Origin: Martinezella lusitana
GTDB taxonomy: Bacteria; Pseudomonadota; Alphaproteobacteria; Rhizobiales; Rhizobiaceae
Reading direction: 5' to 3'
NCBI RefSeq assembly: GCF_016901135.1
Contig: NZ_JAFEVL010000048.1
Span: 124,001-188,000 of the forward strand
DNA: 64,000 nucleotides
Shown here: piece after piece, positions 1-9,313 of the stretch
Layout of the letters: each line of letters starts with the position of its first letter
Position numbering within the stretch: the stretch's first letter is position 1
Position numbers and translations under genes: made by a program
The notes under the pieces: generated by a model
The model's input: only the letters and a program-made list of their open reading frames with translations
What the model was told of the DNA's origin: nothing
Database searches by the model: none

Positions 1-365
1 ATAGCGATAATTCCGCAATCGGCATCAAGAACGTGACGGCCAACGAGCCGCAATTCACCGGGCATTTTCCAGGTTCCCCGATCATGCCGGGCGTACTGCT
101 CATCGAAGGCATGGCTCAGACGGCAGGTGCGATCTGCGCCCGCAAGGATGGCATCGGCGGCAATCTCGTCTACTTCATGACGATCGACAATGCCCGTTTC
201 CGCAAGCCGGTAGTTCCCGGTGACCGCGTCGAATTCCATGTCGTCAAGCAGAAACAGCGCGGTACGATCTGGAAGTTCCATTGTGATGCCAAGGTCGATG
301 GCATCCTGGTTGCCGAAGCCGATATCGGCGCGATGATTGTGAGGAAGGATCAGGACGAGGCATGA
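1..365 (+). CDS. fabZ: 3-hydroxyacyl-ACP dehydratase FabZ (partial, 5' end outside window)
   Basis: Dehydrates 3-hydroxyacyl-ACP in type II fatty acid synthesis and supplies acyl chains for membrane lipids and lipid A. The reading frame is open from base 3, so the start lies upstream; about 120 C-terminal residues are visible. The hot-dog-fold core motif GHFPGSPIMPGVLLIEGMAQ is intact, with the His of GHFPG and the Glu of LIEG as the known catalytic pair. The TGA overlaps the lpxA ATG (ATGA), the usual alphaproteobacterial order before lpxA. Confidence 0.96.
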   Translation, partial: SDNSAIGIKNVTANEPQFTGHFPGSPIMPGVLLIEGMAQTAGAICARKDGIGGNLVYFMTIDNARFRKPVVPGDRVEFHVVKQKQRGTIWKFHCDAKVDGILVAEADIGAMIVRKDQDEA

Positions 366-1177
366 GCAGCATCGCAAAAAGCGCGAACATTCATAAGTTC
401 GCGGTCGTTGAGGATGGTGCCATCGTCGGCGAAAACGTCGAGATCGGGCCTTTCTGCCACGTGGGCCCCAAGGTCGTGCTGCATGATAATGTCCATCTGC
501 TGACGCATGCTGTCGTTACCGGTCGCACGACGATCGGCAAGGGAACGAAGATCTTTCCGATGGCCGTTGTCGGTGGCGACCCGCAGAGCGTTCATCACGG
601 CGGCGAAGAGACGACGCTGGATGTTGGTGAGAACTGCACGATCCGTGAAGGTGTGACGATCAATACCGGCACGGCTGACTACGGCGGCAAGACGATTGTC
701 GGCAACAACAATCTGTTCCTCGCCAATTCCCATGTCGCGCATGATTGTCGCGTCGGCAACAATGTCATCATGTCCAACAATGTCATGCTGGCGGGGCATG
801 TGACCATCGAAGATCGCGCTATCCTGGGCGGTGGCTGCGCCGTGCACCAGTTCACCCGCATCGGTCGGCAGGCTTTCGTCGGGGGACTTTCCGCTGCAAG
901 CTACGATGTCATTCCCTACGGCATGCTGAACGGAAATCCGGGCGTGCTGTCCGGCCTCAACATCGTCGGTATGACGCGCGCAGGCATAGACCGCGCGATT
1001 ATTCACAGGGTTCGACGCGCCTACAAGAGCATCTTCGAAGGCGAAGGTTCGATCCGCGACAATGCCGCGGCGATCCGTGACGAATATGCCGATTGCAAGG
1101 AAGCGATTGAGATCCTCGATTTCATCGCAGCCGATAGCGATCGCGCGCTATCGTCGCCCAATCGCGGCAAGAGCTGA
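362..1177 (+). CDS. lpxA: acyl-ACP--UDP-N-acetylglucosamine O-acyltransferase LpxA
   Basis: First step of lipid A synthesis: transfers a 3-hydroxyacyl chain to UDP-GlcNAc in the cytoplasm. At 271 residues it has the family's length. Left-handed beta-helix hexapeptide repeats run over roughly residues 10-195, followed by a helical C-terminus. The SHVAHDC motif at about 123-129 carries the expected catalytic His (H127, by alignment from memory with the E. coli protein). The ATG overlaps the fabZ stop by ATGA, which points to translational coupling in a fabZ-lpxA-lpxI-lpxB operon. Confidence 0.97.
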   Translation: MSSIAKSANIHKFAVVEDGAIVGENVEIGPFCHVGPKVVLHDNVHLLTHAVVTGRTTIGKGTKIFPMAVVGGDPQSVHHGGEETTLDVGENCTIREGVTINTGTADYGGKTIVGNNNLFLANSHVAHDCRVGNNVIMSNNVMLAGHVTIEDRAILGGGCAVHQFTRIGRQAFVGGLSAASYDVIPYGMLNGNPGVLSGLNIVGMTRAGIDRAIIHRVRRAYKSIFEGEGSIRDNAAAIRDEYADCKEAIEILDFIAADSDRALSSPNRGKS

Positions 1178-1179
1178 CG

Positions 1180-2061
1180 GTGGTCTCGGCCGGCCAAAAC
1201 GGCAAGGGCAGGTTGGCGATCATCGCAGGCAGTGGTTTTTTGCCCGTTTATGTCGCTGAAGCTGCCCGTCAGGCCGGCGAAAATCCTGTCGTCATTGCGC
1301 TGACGAACGAGGCGGATCGGGATTGGTCCGCTTTCGATCACGCCAATCTCGGTGTCGGCAATTTCGCCGGCCTTGAAGTCACGTTCCGCCGCTATGGCGT
1401 TGACCGGGTCGTCATGTCCGGCGGCGTCGCGCGTCGTCCGCCTTGGCGGGAGGTGCATCCGACGTGGCGCGTGATCAAAGAATTACCCTCGACTATCCGC
1501 ACGCTTCTTTCCGGCGGCGACAATGCCGTGCTGCAGATGGTCATCCGCCTGATCGAGGCCGGCGGCGTCCGCGTCGTCGGTGCGCATGAGATTGCGCCCG
1601 ACCTGCTGGCGACCACCGGGCCGCTCGGCCAGCACTCGCCATCGCAAGAGGATTTGCGCGATATCGCCCAGGGTGCGAAGGCTGCCGATGCGCTGGGGTT
1701 GCTGGATGTCGGCCAGGGTGCCGTCAGCGTCGGTGGCCGCGTCGTGGCGCTGGAGGGTGCCGAGGGCACGGACAAGATGATCGAGCGTGTTGCCGGCTTG
1801 CGCGCCGAGGGCCGTATATCGGCGCGCCGTCGCGGCGTGCTGGTCAAGCTCTGCAAACCGCAACAGGATGTGCGAGCCGATCTGCCGTCGATCGGCGTCT
1901 CGACCGTGCTGAACGCCAAGAAGGCCGGCCTTGCCGGCGTTGCGGTGGAAGCGGGCAGGGCGCTGGTTCTCGACCGTGAGGCGGTGATTGCCGCGGCCGA
2001 TGAAGCCGGCATCTTCGTCTGCGGTATTGATCGTGGTCTCAGCGCGGAGGGCTTCATGTGA
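1180..2061 (+). CDS. lpxI: UDP-2,3-diacylglucosamine pyrophosphatase LpxI (DUF1009)
   Basis: Hydrolyses UDP-2,3-diacylglucosamine to lipid X, the alternative to LpxH found in alphaproteobacteria. The protein is 293 residues with the family N-terminus LAIIAGSGFLPVYVAEAA and the second conserved block GGDNAVLQMVIRLIEAGG near the middle. It starts with GTG two bases after the lpxA stop. No lpxH-type metallophosphatase is visible nearby, so LpxI fills that step here. Its TGA overlaps the GTG of lpxB. Confidence 0.93.
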   Translation: MVSAGQNGKGRLAIIAGSGFLPVYVAEAARQAGENPVVIALTNEADRDWSAFDHANLGVGNFAGLEVTFRRYGVDRVVMSGGVARRPPWREVHPTWRVIKELPSTIRTLLSGGDNAVLQMVIRLIEAGGVRVVGAHEIAPDLLATTGPLGQHSPSQEDLRDIAQGAKAADALGLLDVGQGAVSVGGRVVALEGAEGTDKMIERVAGLRAEGRISARRRGVLVKLCKPQQDVRADLPSIGVSTVLNAKKAGLAGVAVEAGRALVLDREAVIAAADEAGIFVCGIDRGLSAEGFM

Positions 2062-3239
2062 GCGGCGCTCCCTTGAAGCTCGCTGTCGTTGCGGGAGAGG
2101 TTTCCGGCGATCTGCTGGGTGGTGATCTCGTCGCGGCGTTGAAGCGGCGCCATGGCGGTCCCGTGGAGCTGATCGGTGTCGGCGGCGAGGCGCTGGAAGC
2201 GCAAGGCCTGCGCTCGCTTTTCGACTATTCCGAACTGTCGATCATGGGCTACATCCAGGTGATCAAGAGATTGCCGAAGCTGCTTGCCCGCATTCGGCAG
2301 ACGGCCGAAGCCATTATTTCAGCCAAGCCCGATGTGCTTCTGATCATTGATAGCCCGGATTTCACCCACCGCGTGGCGAGAAGGGTGCGCAAGGCATTGC
2401 CCGGCCTTCCGATCGTCAACTATGTCTGCCCCAGCGTCTGGGCGTGGAAGGAATACCGCGCGCGGGAGATGCTCGCTTATGTCGATCATGTGCTGGCCGT
2501 GCTGCCGTTCGAGCCGAAAGCCATGCAGCGCCTGGGCGGGCCGGCCACGACCTATGTCGGCCATCGCCTGACGGTGGATGCCGATCTGCTGGAGACGCGC
2601 CAACAGCGCGCTGTGCGCGGCACGAGTGCCGCCGACGCCCCAATGACGGTCCTTCTTCTTCCGGGGTCGCGCGCTTCGGAAATTCGCCAGCTCCTGCCGG
2701 TTTTTGAGCGGGCTACCGATGAACTTAGCCGGCGAAACGATGGCGTCCGGTATCTGCTGCCGACGGTGCCGAGGCAGGAGGCTTTGGTGCGGTCGCTTCT
2801 CGAAAATTGGAGCGTCAAGCCGGATATCCTCGTTGGTCAGGATGCGAAGTGGAAGGCCTTTGCGCAGGCGGATGCCGCCATGGCAGCGTCTGGCACCGTG
2901 ATTCTGGAGTTGGGGCTTGCCGGCGTTCCCGTAGTCTCGACCTACAAGACGGAATGGCTGGCCAGATTCGTGATGTCGCGCATCAAGGTATGGACGGCGG
3001 CCTTGCCGAACCTGATTGCCGACTACGCCGTCGTGCCCGAGCTCATCAACGACATTTTGCGGCCCGTCCTGCTGGCCCGCTACATGGAGCGTCTGTCGAA
3101 CGACACGCCTGAGCTATCGGCAATGCTCGCAGGTTATGATCTCGTCTGGCAGCGCATGCAGACGGAGGAGCCGCCTGGTGACAAGGCGGCCGCCGTGCTC
3201 CTGGAGGTCTTGTCCAATAAAAAAACCGGTCATTTCTGA
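2058..3239 (+). CDS. lpxB: lipid-A-disaccharide synthase LpxB
   Basis: Glycosyltransferase family 19 enzyme that joins lipid X and UDP-diacylglucosamine into the lipid A disaccharide at the inner membrane. The 393-residue protein has the N-terminal motif GEVSGDLLGGDLVAAL, NYVCPSVWAWKEYRA in the middle and the acceptor-side block AAMAASGTVILELGLAGVPV. GTG start overlaps the lpxI stop (GTGA). The last codons run into the left arm of the terminator at 3220-3250, so lpxB is the operon's final gene. Confidence 0.97.
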   Translation: MSGAPLKLAVVAGEVSGDLLGGDLVAALKRRHGGPVELIGVGGEALEAQGLRSLFDYSELSIMGYIQVIKRLPKLLARIRQTAEAIISAKPDVLLIIDSPDFTHRVARRVRKALPGLPIVNYVCPSVWAWKEYRAREMLAYVDHVLAVLPFEPKAMQRLGGPATTYVGHRLTVDADLLETRQQRAVRGTSAADAPMTVLLLPGSRASEIRQLLPVFERATDELSRRNDGVRYLLPTVPRQEALVRSLLENWSVKPDILVGQDAKWKAFAQADAAMAASGTVILELGLAGVPVVSTYKTEWLARFVMSRIKVWTAALPNLIADYAVVPELINDILRPVLLARYMERLSNDTPELSAMLAGYDLVWQRMQTEEPPGDKAAAVLLEVLSNKKTGHF

Positions 3240-3250
3240 CCGGTTTTTTT
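3220..3250. terminator. bidirectional rho-independent terminator between lpxB and gltA
   Basis: AAAAAACCGGTCA, loop TTTC, then TGACCGGTTTTTT: a long perfect stem flanked by A and T tracts, so it can work in both directions. It contains the lpxB stop codon and lies just past the gltA stop, serving the two convergent genes. Confidence 0.9.
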
Positions 3251-3266
3251 GTTTTAGGTCCGGAGC

Positions 3267-4556
3267 TTAGCGCTTGGAGACCGGAACGTATTCACGCGGC
3301 GGTTCGCCCGTATAGAGCTGGCGTGGACGGCCGATGCGCTGATGCGGATCCTCGATCATCTCGTTCCACTGAGCGATCCAGCCGACGGTGCGGGCAAGCG
3401 CGAACAGCACGGTGAACATGGTGGTGGGGAAGCCGAGGGCCTTCAGCGTGATGCCTGAGTAGAAGTCAACGTTCGGATAGAGCTTCTTCTCGATGAAGTA
3501 TTCATCGGTCAGCGCGATGCGTTCCAGCTCGATCGCGATGTCGAGCAGCGGATCGTCCTTGATGCCGAGTTCGCCGAGAACCTCGTGCGCCGTCTTCTGC
3601 ATGATCTTGGCGCGCGGATCGTAGTTCTTGTAAACGCGGTGGCCGAAGCCCATCAGGCGGAACGGATCGTTCTTGTCCTTGGCGCGGGCGATGTATTCCG
3701 GAATGTGGTCGACAGAGCCGATTTCCGTCAGCATGTTCAGCGCGGCTTCGTTGGCGCCGCCATGAGCGGGGCCCCAGAGGCAGGCGATGCCTGCAGCGAT
3801 ACAGGCAAACGGATTGGCGCCCGAGGAGCCTGCAAGGCGAACCGTCGAGGTCGAAGCGTTCTGCTCGTGGTCGGCATGCAGGATGAAGATACGGTCCATG
3901 GCGCGTGCCAGCACCGGATTGACGACATACTCTTCGCAGGGAACGGCAAAGCACATACGCAGGAAGTTCGATGCGTAGTCGAGATCGTTTTTCGGATAAA
4001 CGAAGGGCTGGCCGATATGGTACTTGTAGGCCATGGCGGCAAGCGTCGGCATCTTGGCGATCATGCGCAGGCTCGCGACCATGCGCTGATGCGGATCGGT
4101 GATGTCGGTCGAGTCGTGGTAGAAGGCCGACAGAGCGCCGACGCAGCCGCACATGACGGCCATCGGATGCGCATCGCGGCGGAAACCGGTGAAGAAGCGC
4201 GACATCTGCTCATGCACCATGGTGTGGTGCACGACGCGATAGTCGAAGTCCTTCTTCTGCGCAGCCGTCGGCAGTTCGCCGTAGAGCAGCAGGTAGCATA
4301 CTTCGAGGAAATCGCCGTGTTCGGCCAGCTGTTCGATCGGATAGCCGCGATGCAGCAGAACGCCTTCGTCGCCATCAATATAGGTGATGCTGGACTCGCA
4401 CGACGCGGTCGAGGTGAAGCCAGGATCGTAGGTGAAAGTGGAGGTGTTCTTATAAAGGGCACCAATATCAATGACACTCGGGCCGATGGTTCCGGTTTTG
4501 ACCGGCAGGTCCACCGTCTTCTCACCCCAAGTTAGTTTCGCGCTTTGTTCCGTCAT
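3267..4556 (-). CDS. gltA: citrate synthase
   Basis: Condenses acetyl-CoA and oxaloacetate to citrate, the entry to the TCA cycle. The 429-residue protein is the hexameric, NADH-sensitive Gram-negative type by length. Catalytic residues are visible: His in GPAHGGANEA, His in GFGHRVYKNYDPR and Asp in NVDFYSGI. A good ribosome site (TTGGAGG) sits 7 bases before the ATG. It is a single gene, convergent with lpxB and divergent from comEC, with a 280-base gap upstream that must hold its promoter. Confidence 0.97.
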   Translation of the reverse strand: MTEQSAKLTWGEKTVDLPVKTGTIGPSVIDIGALYKNTSTFTYDPGFTSTASCESSITYIDGDEGVLLHRGYPIEQLAEHGDFLEVCYLLLYGELPTAAQKKDFDYRVVHHTMVHEQMSRFFTGFRRDAHPMAVMCGCVGALSAFYHDSTDITDPHQRMVASLRMIAKMPTLAAMAYKYHIGQPFVYPKNDLDYASNFLRMCFAVPCEEYVVNPVLARAMDRIFILHADHEQNASTSTVRLAGSSGANPFACIAAGIACLWGPAHGGANEAALNMLTEIGSVDHIPEYIARAKDKNDPFRLMGFGHRVYKNYDPRAKIMQKTAHEVLGELGIKDDPLLDIAIELERIALTDEYFIEKKLYPNVDFYSGITLKALGFPTTMFTVLFALARTVGWIAQWNEMIEDPHQRIGRPRQLYTGEPPREYVPVSKR

Positions 4557-4836
4557 GCTGATCCTCCAAGATTTGGCGGGATTGACGCCATAAAAAGCGC
4601 CAAAAGGTTAAGCGACTACCGACTAGCTATATGATCCAGAGCCTAATGCCAAGTTATCCTAATGCCGAATTGTGCATTGCGGTATCAACTTTTGGGCACT
4701 GCAGTAGGGCATTTGGTCCCTCCGTTCCGGTAAATAGCGCAATTTGGCAATGGGTGTGCTGATTTTGGTTGAATTCACCGAATGGTGACGGCAAAAATCG
4801 CGTCATAGCTGTAGTTTTGCGTGGGGCAGGCAGTGA

Positions 4837-7296
4837 ATGCCTAATTTAAAGGCACCGGAGCAGCAGGAGGATGGCAGGAATCTTCCTGGGCCTGCCGAGC
4901 TTCACTATGCCGCCACGCCTCTTGTTTCACGTGCCAAAGCGGGGCAGCGCGAGCGAACGCAGGATCAGGCGTCTCGGGTAGCGCGCTTCTACCTTGCTGT
5001 CGTCCGTATTCGCTCGGTTGTTTGGCGCTTGATCGAAGAGGAGGCCGCGCATGGTCGTGCCATCCTGTTTGCGCCGATCTATATGGGCCTCGGCGCGATC
5101 TTCTGGTTCAGAGCCGATATAGATCCACCTCCGCAGGCGGTGCTCGCTGCGCTCCTGATCCTGGCCGGCAGCTTTCTTTTCAGGCGCGAAGCGGGGCGCG
5201 TCTTCCGGCATGTCCTCTTCGCCGGCATGCTGATTTGTCTGGGCATGGCTCTGGCGCAATGGGAAAGCTGGCGGGCATCAACCATCATGCTCGACTCGGC
5301 TGTGACCACGACCGTCACAGGTCGGGTCGAAAGGCGCGAATCCTACGATAACGGAGGTTGGCGCTACGTCGTCAAAGTCGACAAGACAGAAAAACCTGCC
5401 ATTCGCAGACCGCCGGAACGCGTCACCATTTTCGTGCGCAAGCAGGCAGAACCATTCAACCTCGGCGACCGCATCCAGGGCAAGGCGCGACTGACGCCCC
5501 CGGCCGGACCTGCTCTGCCGGGCCTCAACGATTTCGCGTTCAGCTCCTATTTCAACGGCATCGGTGCAAACGGCTTTGCCTTTGGAACGCCGAGTCTGTT
5601 GTCTCCGGCCAGTGATGTCTCGGCGGATTCGGTGCTGGCTAAAGCGGACATCTGGCTTGCCGGCCTGCGCAACAGCATAGGCGACAGGATTAGAAGAACC
5701 TTGCCCGGTGACACCGGCGCTTTCGCGGCTTCACTTGTCACCGATGAGAGACGCGCGCTTTCGGACGAGACGACCGAAGCGCTGCGAATGGCCGGGCTCA
5801 CGCATATCATCGCCATTTCCGGCCTGAACATGGCGCTTTCGGCCGGCATCTTCTATATCGGCTTACGCTATCTGTTCAGCCTGTTTCCCGGCATGGCGCA
5901 GGCGTGGCCGACCAAGAAGATAGCCGCTTTCGGTGCGCTGGTAACCGTGACGGCTTACTATCTCATTTCCGGCTTTGGCGTGTCGGCCGAACGCGCCTTC
6001 ATCATGATGGCGATCATGCTGGTTGCCGTACTCTTCGACCGGCCGTCGATCAGTCTGCGCAACGTCGCGCTCTCGGCAATCGTCATTCTCAGCCTGTCGC
6101 CGTCGCAGGTGCTCGGGCCGAGCTTCCAGATGTCCTATGCCGCGACACTGGCGCTGGTATCCGGCTACACGCTTTGGAAACGGCGCCAGCATCGGGAAAA
6201 TATCCTGTCGCGCTCCAGGCTCCTGAGCCCGCTGCTGTTCGTTACGCGCTTCTTCGGCGGCATATTGTCGACCTCCTTCATTGGCGGTGCATCGACGGCG
6301 ATCTTCTCGATCGAGCATTTTCACCGGTTGGCGACATACGGCCTTGCAGCCAATCTCGCTGCCATGCCGATCGTCTCCTTCATCGTCATGCCGTTCGGTA
6401 TGGTGGCCATGCTGCTTATGCCATTCGGCCTCGACGGGCCCTTTTGGCAAATCACCGGCGAGGGGCTGGAGCTGGTCATCGTTATAGCCAAAACGGTGGC
6501 GGGATGGGGCGGCGATATTACCTTCGGCCGCCAGCCCGCCTGGCTTATGCCGACATTCATCACGGGCTTTCTGCTCATGACGATGTTGCGGACGAGGGTG
6601 CGCCATGTGGGCCTGCTGTTGCTACTCTCTTCCCTCGGCGTGGCAGCATTCGGCTCCGGCGTGCCCAGACCGGATCTCATGATTTCCGAGGACGGTGTTC
6701 TGGTTGCCTTGCGACAGGACGACATACTGGCAACAAATCGCGAAAGACCGCAGGCTTTCATTTTCGAACAGTGGCAGAGGGCGCTGGTTGCGACCGAGCA
6801 TCAACCTCCGACTATCCTTCCTGTCGACAGCCGCCTTTCTCAGATCAGCAAGACGGATCATCGCCGGCGATTGAGCGTCGAAGAGCAGGGCGCTGTTCGC
6901 AAGGCAATGGATGAAGCACTCGACCAGACAATGCAGGGCAGCTTTGCCTGCCAAAAGGGCGCATGGTGCGTCGCGATGCTTGAAAATGGCGCGATGCTGG
7001 TCACCATCGAGGACGCCGCTTACCTGTCGCCGGCCTGCGATACGGCCAACATCGTCGTCACGCCTGTACGACTGCGCCTGGATCGCTGCCGCTCCGGCGC
7101 CATGCTTTTTACTGGCGCAACATTGCGGCGGACAGGGTCCATTGAGATGGACTTCAGCACCGACAAGCCAAATGTGGCGACTGCATTCGAAAATCCGCAG
7201 CGTCCATGGGCTCGGCACAGAACCTACGATTGGCGCACAGGCACATTCGGCGCGCCGATCGTCCCGGTATCACCGGTCAGTGATAACGGCGAATGA
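4837..7296 (+). CDS. ComEC/Rec2 family membrane protein
   Basis: Relative of the ComEC channel that carries single-stranded DNA across the inner membrane during natural transformation. The 819 residues comprise an N-terminal hydrophobic pair and an OB-like DUF4131 region (about 60-250), then the multi-span Competence domain (about 290-560) with the typical THIIAISGLNMALSAG block. The C-terminal part has no HxHxDH metallo-beta-lactamase motif, so the nuclease-like domain of long ComEC proteins is absent or degenerate. Its 3' end overlaps the convergent lexA by 20 bases. No other competence gene is in the window, so a role in DNA uptake is unproven. Confidence 0.9.
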   Translation: MPNLKAPEQQEDGRNLPGPAELHYAATPLVSRAKAGQRERTQDQASRVARFYLAVVRIRSVVWRLIEEEAAHGRAILFAPIYMGLGAIFWFRADIDPPPQAVLAALLILAGSFLFRREAGRVFRHVLFAGMLICLGMALAQWESWRASTIMLDSAVTTTVTGRVERRESYDNGGWRYVVKVDKTEKPAIRRPPERVTIFVRKQAEPFNLGDRIQGKARLTPPAGPALPGLNDFAFSSYFNGIGANGFAFGTPSLLSPASDVSADSVLAKADIWLAGLRNSIGDRIRRTLPGDTGAFAASLVTDERRALSDETTEALRMAGLTHIIAISGLNMALSAGIFYIGLRYLFSLFPGMAQAWPTKKIAAFGALVTVTAYYLISGFGVSAERAFIMMAIMLVAVLFDRPSISLRNVALSAIVILSLSPSQVLGPSFQMSYAATLALVSGYTLWKRRQHRENILSRSRLLSPLLFVTRFFGGILSTSFIGGASTAIFSIEHFHRLATYGLAANLAAMPIVSFIVMPFGMVAMLLMPFGLDGPFWQITGEGLELVIVIAKTVAGWGGDITFGRQPAWLMPTFITGFLLMTMLRTRVRHVGLLLLLSSLGVAAFGSGVPRPDLMISEDGVLVALRQDDILATNRERPQAFIFEQWQRALVATEHQPPTILPVDSRLSQISKTDHRRRLSVEEQGAVRKAMDEALDQTMQGSFACQKGAWCVAMLENGAMLVTIEDAAYLSPACDTANIVVTPVRLRLDRCRSGAMLFTGATLRRTGSIEMDFSTDKPNVATAFENPQRPWARHRTYDWRTGTFGAPIVPVSPVSDNGE

Positions 7297-7999
7297 GGCC
7301 AACGAGCTTGCCTTGCACCTTGACGCGATCCGGTCCGAAGATGCGGGTTTCATAGGCAGGATTGGCTGCCTCGAGCGCGATGGAGGCCCCCTTGCGGCGG
7401 AAGCGCTTCAGCGTCGCTTCCTCGTCGTCGACGAGAGCGACGACGATATCGCCCGGATTGGCAGTCGTTGCATTGCGAATGATGACCGTATCGCCGTCAA
7501 AAATGCCGGCATCGATCATCGAGTCGCCTCTTACTTCCAGCGCATAATGCTCGCCTGAGCCGAGCATGTCGGCGGGAACAGTTATGTCGTGGGTATTGTT
7601 CTGGATGGCCGAGATCGGAACGCCTGCTGCGATGCGGCCCATGACCGGCACCGAAACAGAACCGTTCTGGTCGTCGTTCGCCACCTTTGGCGGGGCGGGC
7701 GGCGCAACCAGCTGAGGTTTGCCGAGGCTGCCTTCGATGACGCTCGGCGAAAAGCCGCGGCGCGGCTGCAGGCTTGGATTATAGGCCTCCGGCAGCTTGA
7801 TGACCTCAAGCGCTCTGGCTCTGTTCGGGAGACGGCGGATGAACCCTCGTTCCTCCAAAGCCGTAATCAGACGGTGAATACCGGATTTGGATGCGAGATC
7901 CAGCGCGTCCTTCATCTCGTCGAAAGATGGTGGCACGCCGGACTCCTTCATCCGTTCGTGAATGAAGAGAAGCAGTTCCTGCTGCTTGCGCGTCAACAT
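7277..7999 (-). CDS. lexA: SOS transcriptional repressor LexA
   Basis: Represses DNA-damage genes and cuts itself when RecA is activated. Start chosen at the ATG giving MLTRKQQELLLFIHERM, the conserved N-terminus (240 residues); a longer frame reaches 8077 but would run through the operator. Residues 1-65 form the winged helix-turn-helix. The self-cleavage Ala-Gly bond is A125-G126 (GRIAAGVP), with catalytic Ser160 (GDSM) and Lys198 (ATLKRF). An SOS box lies 59-73 bases upstream, so the gene is autoregulated. Confidence 0.97.
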   Translation of the reverse strand: MLTRKQQELLLFIHERMKESGVPPSFDEMKDALDLASKSGIHRLITALEERGFIRRLPNRARALEVIKLPEAYNPSLQPRRGFSPSVIEGSLGKPQLVAPPAPPKVANDDQNGSVSVPVMGRIAAGVPISAIQNNTHDITVPADMLGSGEHYALEVRGDSMIDAGIFDGDTVIIRNATTANPGDIVVALVDDEEATLKRFRRKGASIALEAANPAYETRIFGPDRVKVQGKLVGLIRRYH

Positions 8000-8057
8000 C
8001 GTCTTGGAACCCCAGAATCGAGAAAAGCGTGAAACAAATCCAGAACGGACACTATAT

Positions 8058-8072
8058 GTTCCATATGTGTTC
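8058..8072. promoter_or_regulatory. LexA operator (alphaproteobacterial SOS box) of lexA
   Basis: GTTC-CATATGT-GTTC on the plus strand, i.e. GAAC-N7-GAAC in the direction of lexA transcription. This exact direct repeat is the established LexA box of Rhizobiaceae and other alphaproteobacteria. Confidence 0.9.
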
Positions 8073-8425
8073 CGCAAGTACTTAAATTTCGGTAAAGCTT
8101 TGCGCGGACAGTTAAATATTCGACATCACTGGATGGACCCAATAAAAGTCTCACGCGGTCATATCCGCGCTAACCTAGCGGAAAACATGAGGAAATGCTG
8201 TCTGGTCCCTCATGGAGGCGGGTGCAGTCTACCTTGAGTAGCTGATGCGTGGATGAAAGCCATTTTCACGACATGCGAATCCGGTACGGGTCAAGGAATC
8301 AGCCGCTAGCTCCGGCGCCTTACGACAGGCTACGCGGTCGCCCTGCGCGTCTATCGTCTTGCTTTCGTCTTGAATTGGACGATGGATGGGCGCAAACCTG
8401 CGAGCGCAGGAAAACAGGAGACATC
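8073..8425. other. intergenic region between lexA operator and the VOC protein gene
   Basis: No convincing gene. It holds an inverted repeat CATGAGG-N15-CCTCATG (8186-8214) and the small palindrome CCTGCG-AG-CGCAGG (8397-8410) just upstream of the ribosome site of the next gene. The frame of the VOC gene stays open back to 8249 but that stretch reads as non-coding. Confidence 0.5.
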
Positions 8426-9313
8426 ATGACCTTGTCGCCGCATCCGCTGGATCATCTCGTCTTGCCGACCGTCAATCTCGCTTCGGCGCGCGAGCGGCTC
8501 GGCAAGCTCGGTTTTACCGTCGCTCCCGACGCCCGTCATCCGTTCGGCACCGAGAATGCCTGCGTCTTCTTTGCGGACAAGACCTATCTTGAACCGTTGG
8601 CAGTCGCTTCTCACGAGCAATGTGAGGAGAGCGTCGGCGAGGGGAATGTCTTCGTTGCGCGCGATCAGGCCTATCGCTTCCGGCTCGGTGAAGACGGCTT
8701 TTCAGCCGTGGTGTTCGGCACGGAGGACGCTGTCGCCGATGACGAGCGCTTTCAGGCAAGCGCCATCTCGGCGGGACGCATGCTCGATTTCTCGCGTCCC
8801 ATGAAAATGCCGGATGGAACAGAAACCGTCGCCGGTTTTCGTCTCGCTTTCGCCGCCGATCTGCGTGCGCCGGATTTTCTGGCCTTCTGCTGCCAGCGCA
8901 TCAATCCTCTGCCGGCCGACCGCAGCGTGCTGGAGCACCATGAAAACGGCGTCACCGGCATTGCGCGGGTGGCGATATCGACACCCGCACCTGCCACATT
9001 CCGCACCTTTTTCGAAGAGATCGTCGGTGAACCTTGGATATCGGAGCATTCTTTCGGCCTGACGATCAGGGCGGCCAATGCCGATCTTGAGCTCCTGACG
9101 CCGGCTGGAATGGAAGCGTTTTACGATTTGCAGGTCCACACGGACGATCCCGGCCTGCGGGCGCGCGCAATCCTTTTCAAAACACGCGATCTTTCCGTGA
9201 CATCGTCGCATTTCGCTGCTAACGGCGTCACCTACACGCGTAAGAACAATCGTATATTGACAAGGCTGGCCCCCGGACCGGGCGCCCTGTTCGCCTTCGA
9301 GGAGATAGCATGA
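8426..9313 (+). CDS. VOC family protein (glyoxalase-like domain)
   Basis: A 295-residue protein with two vicinal-oxygen-chelate-type halves. The first (from MTLSPHPLDHLVLPTVNLAS) resembles the glyoxalase-like PF13468 group, and the second begins near VTGIARVAISTPAPA. Substrate unknown. The start at 8426 follows a clear AGGAG at 8416-8420; the longer frame from 8249 lacks a ribosome site. Its stop overlaps the kdsA start (ATGA), so the two genes are probably co-translated, although no link to KDO synthesis is known to me. Confidence 0.85.
   Translation: MTLSPHPLDHLVLPTVNLASARERLGKLGFTVAPDARHPFGTENACVFFADKTYLEPLAVASHEQCEESVGEGNVFVARDQAYRFRLGEDGFSAVVFGTEDAVADDERFQASAISAGRMLDFSRPMKMPDGTETVAGFRLAFAADLRAPDFLAFCCQRINPLPADRSVLEHHENGVTGIARVAISTPAPATFRTFFEEIVGEPWISEHSFGLTIRAANADLELLTPAGMEAFYDLQVHTDDPGLRARAILFKTRDLSVTSSHFAANGVTYTRKNNRILTRLAPGPGALFAFEEIA

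Noticed and set aside
8249..8425. N-terminal extension of the VOC protein
   Set aside because: Open by chance; the AGGAG at 8416 and the family N-terminus fix the start at 8426.
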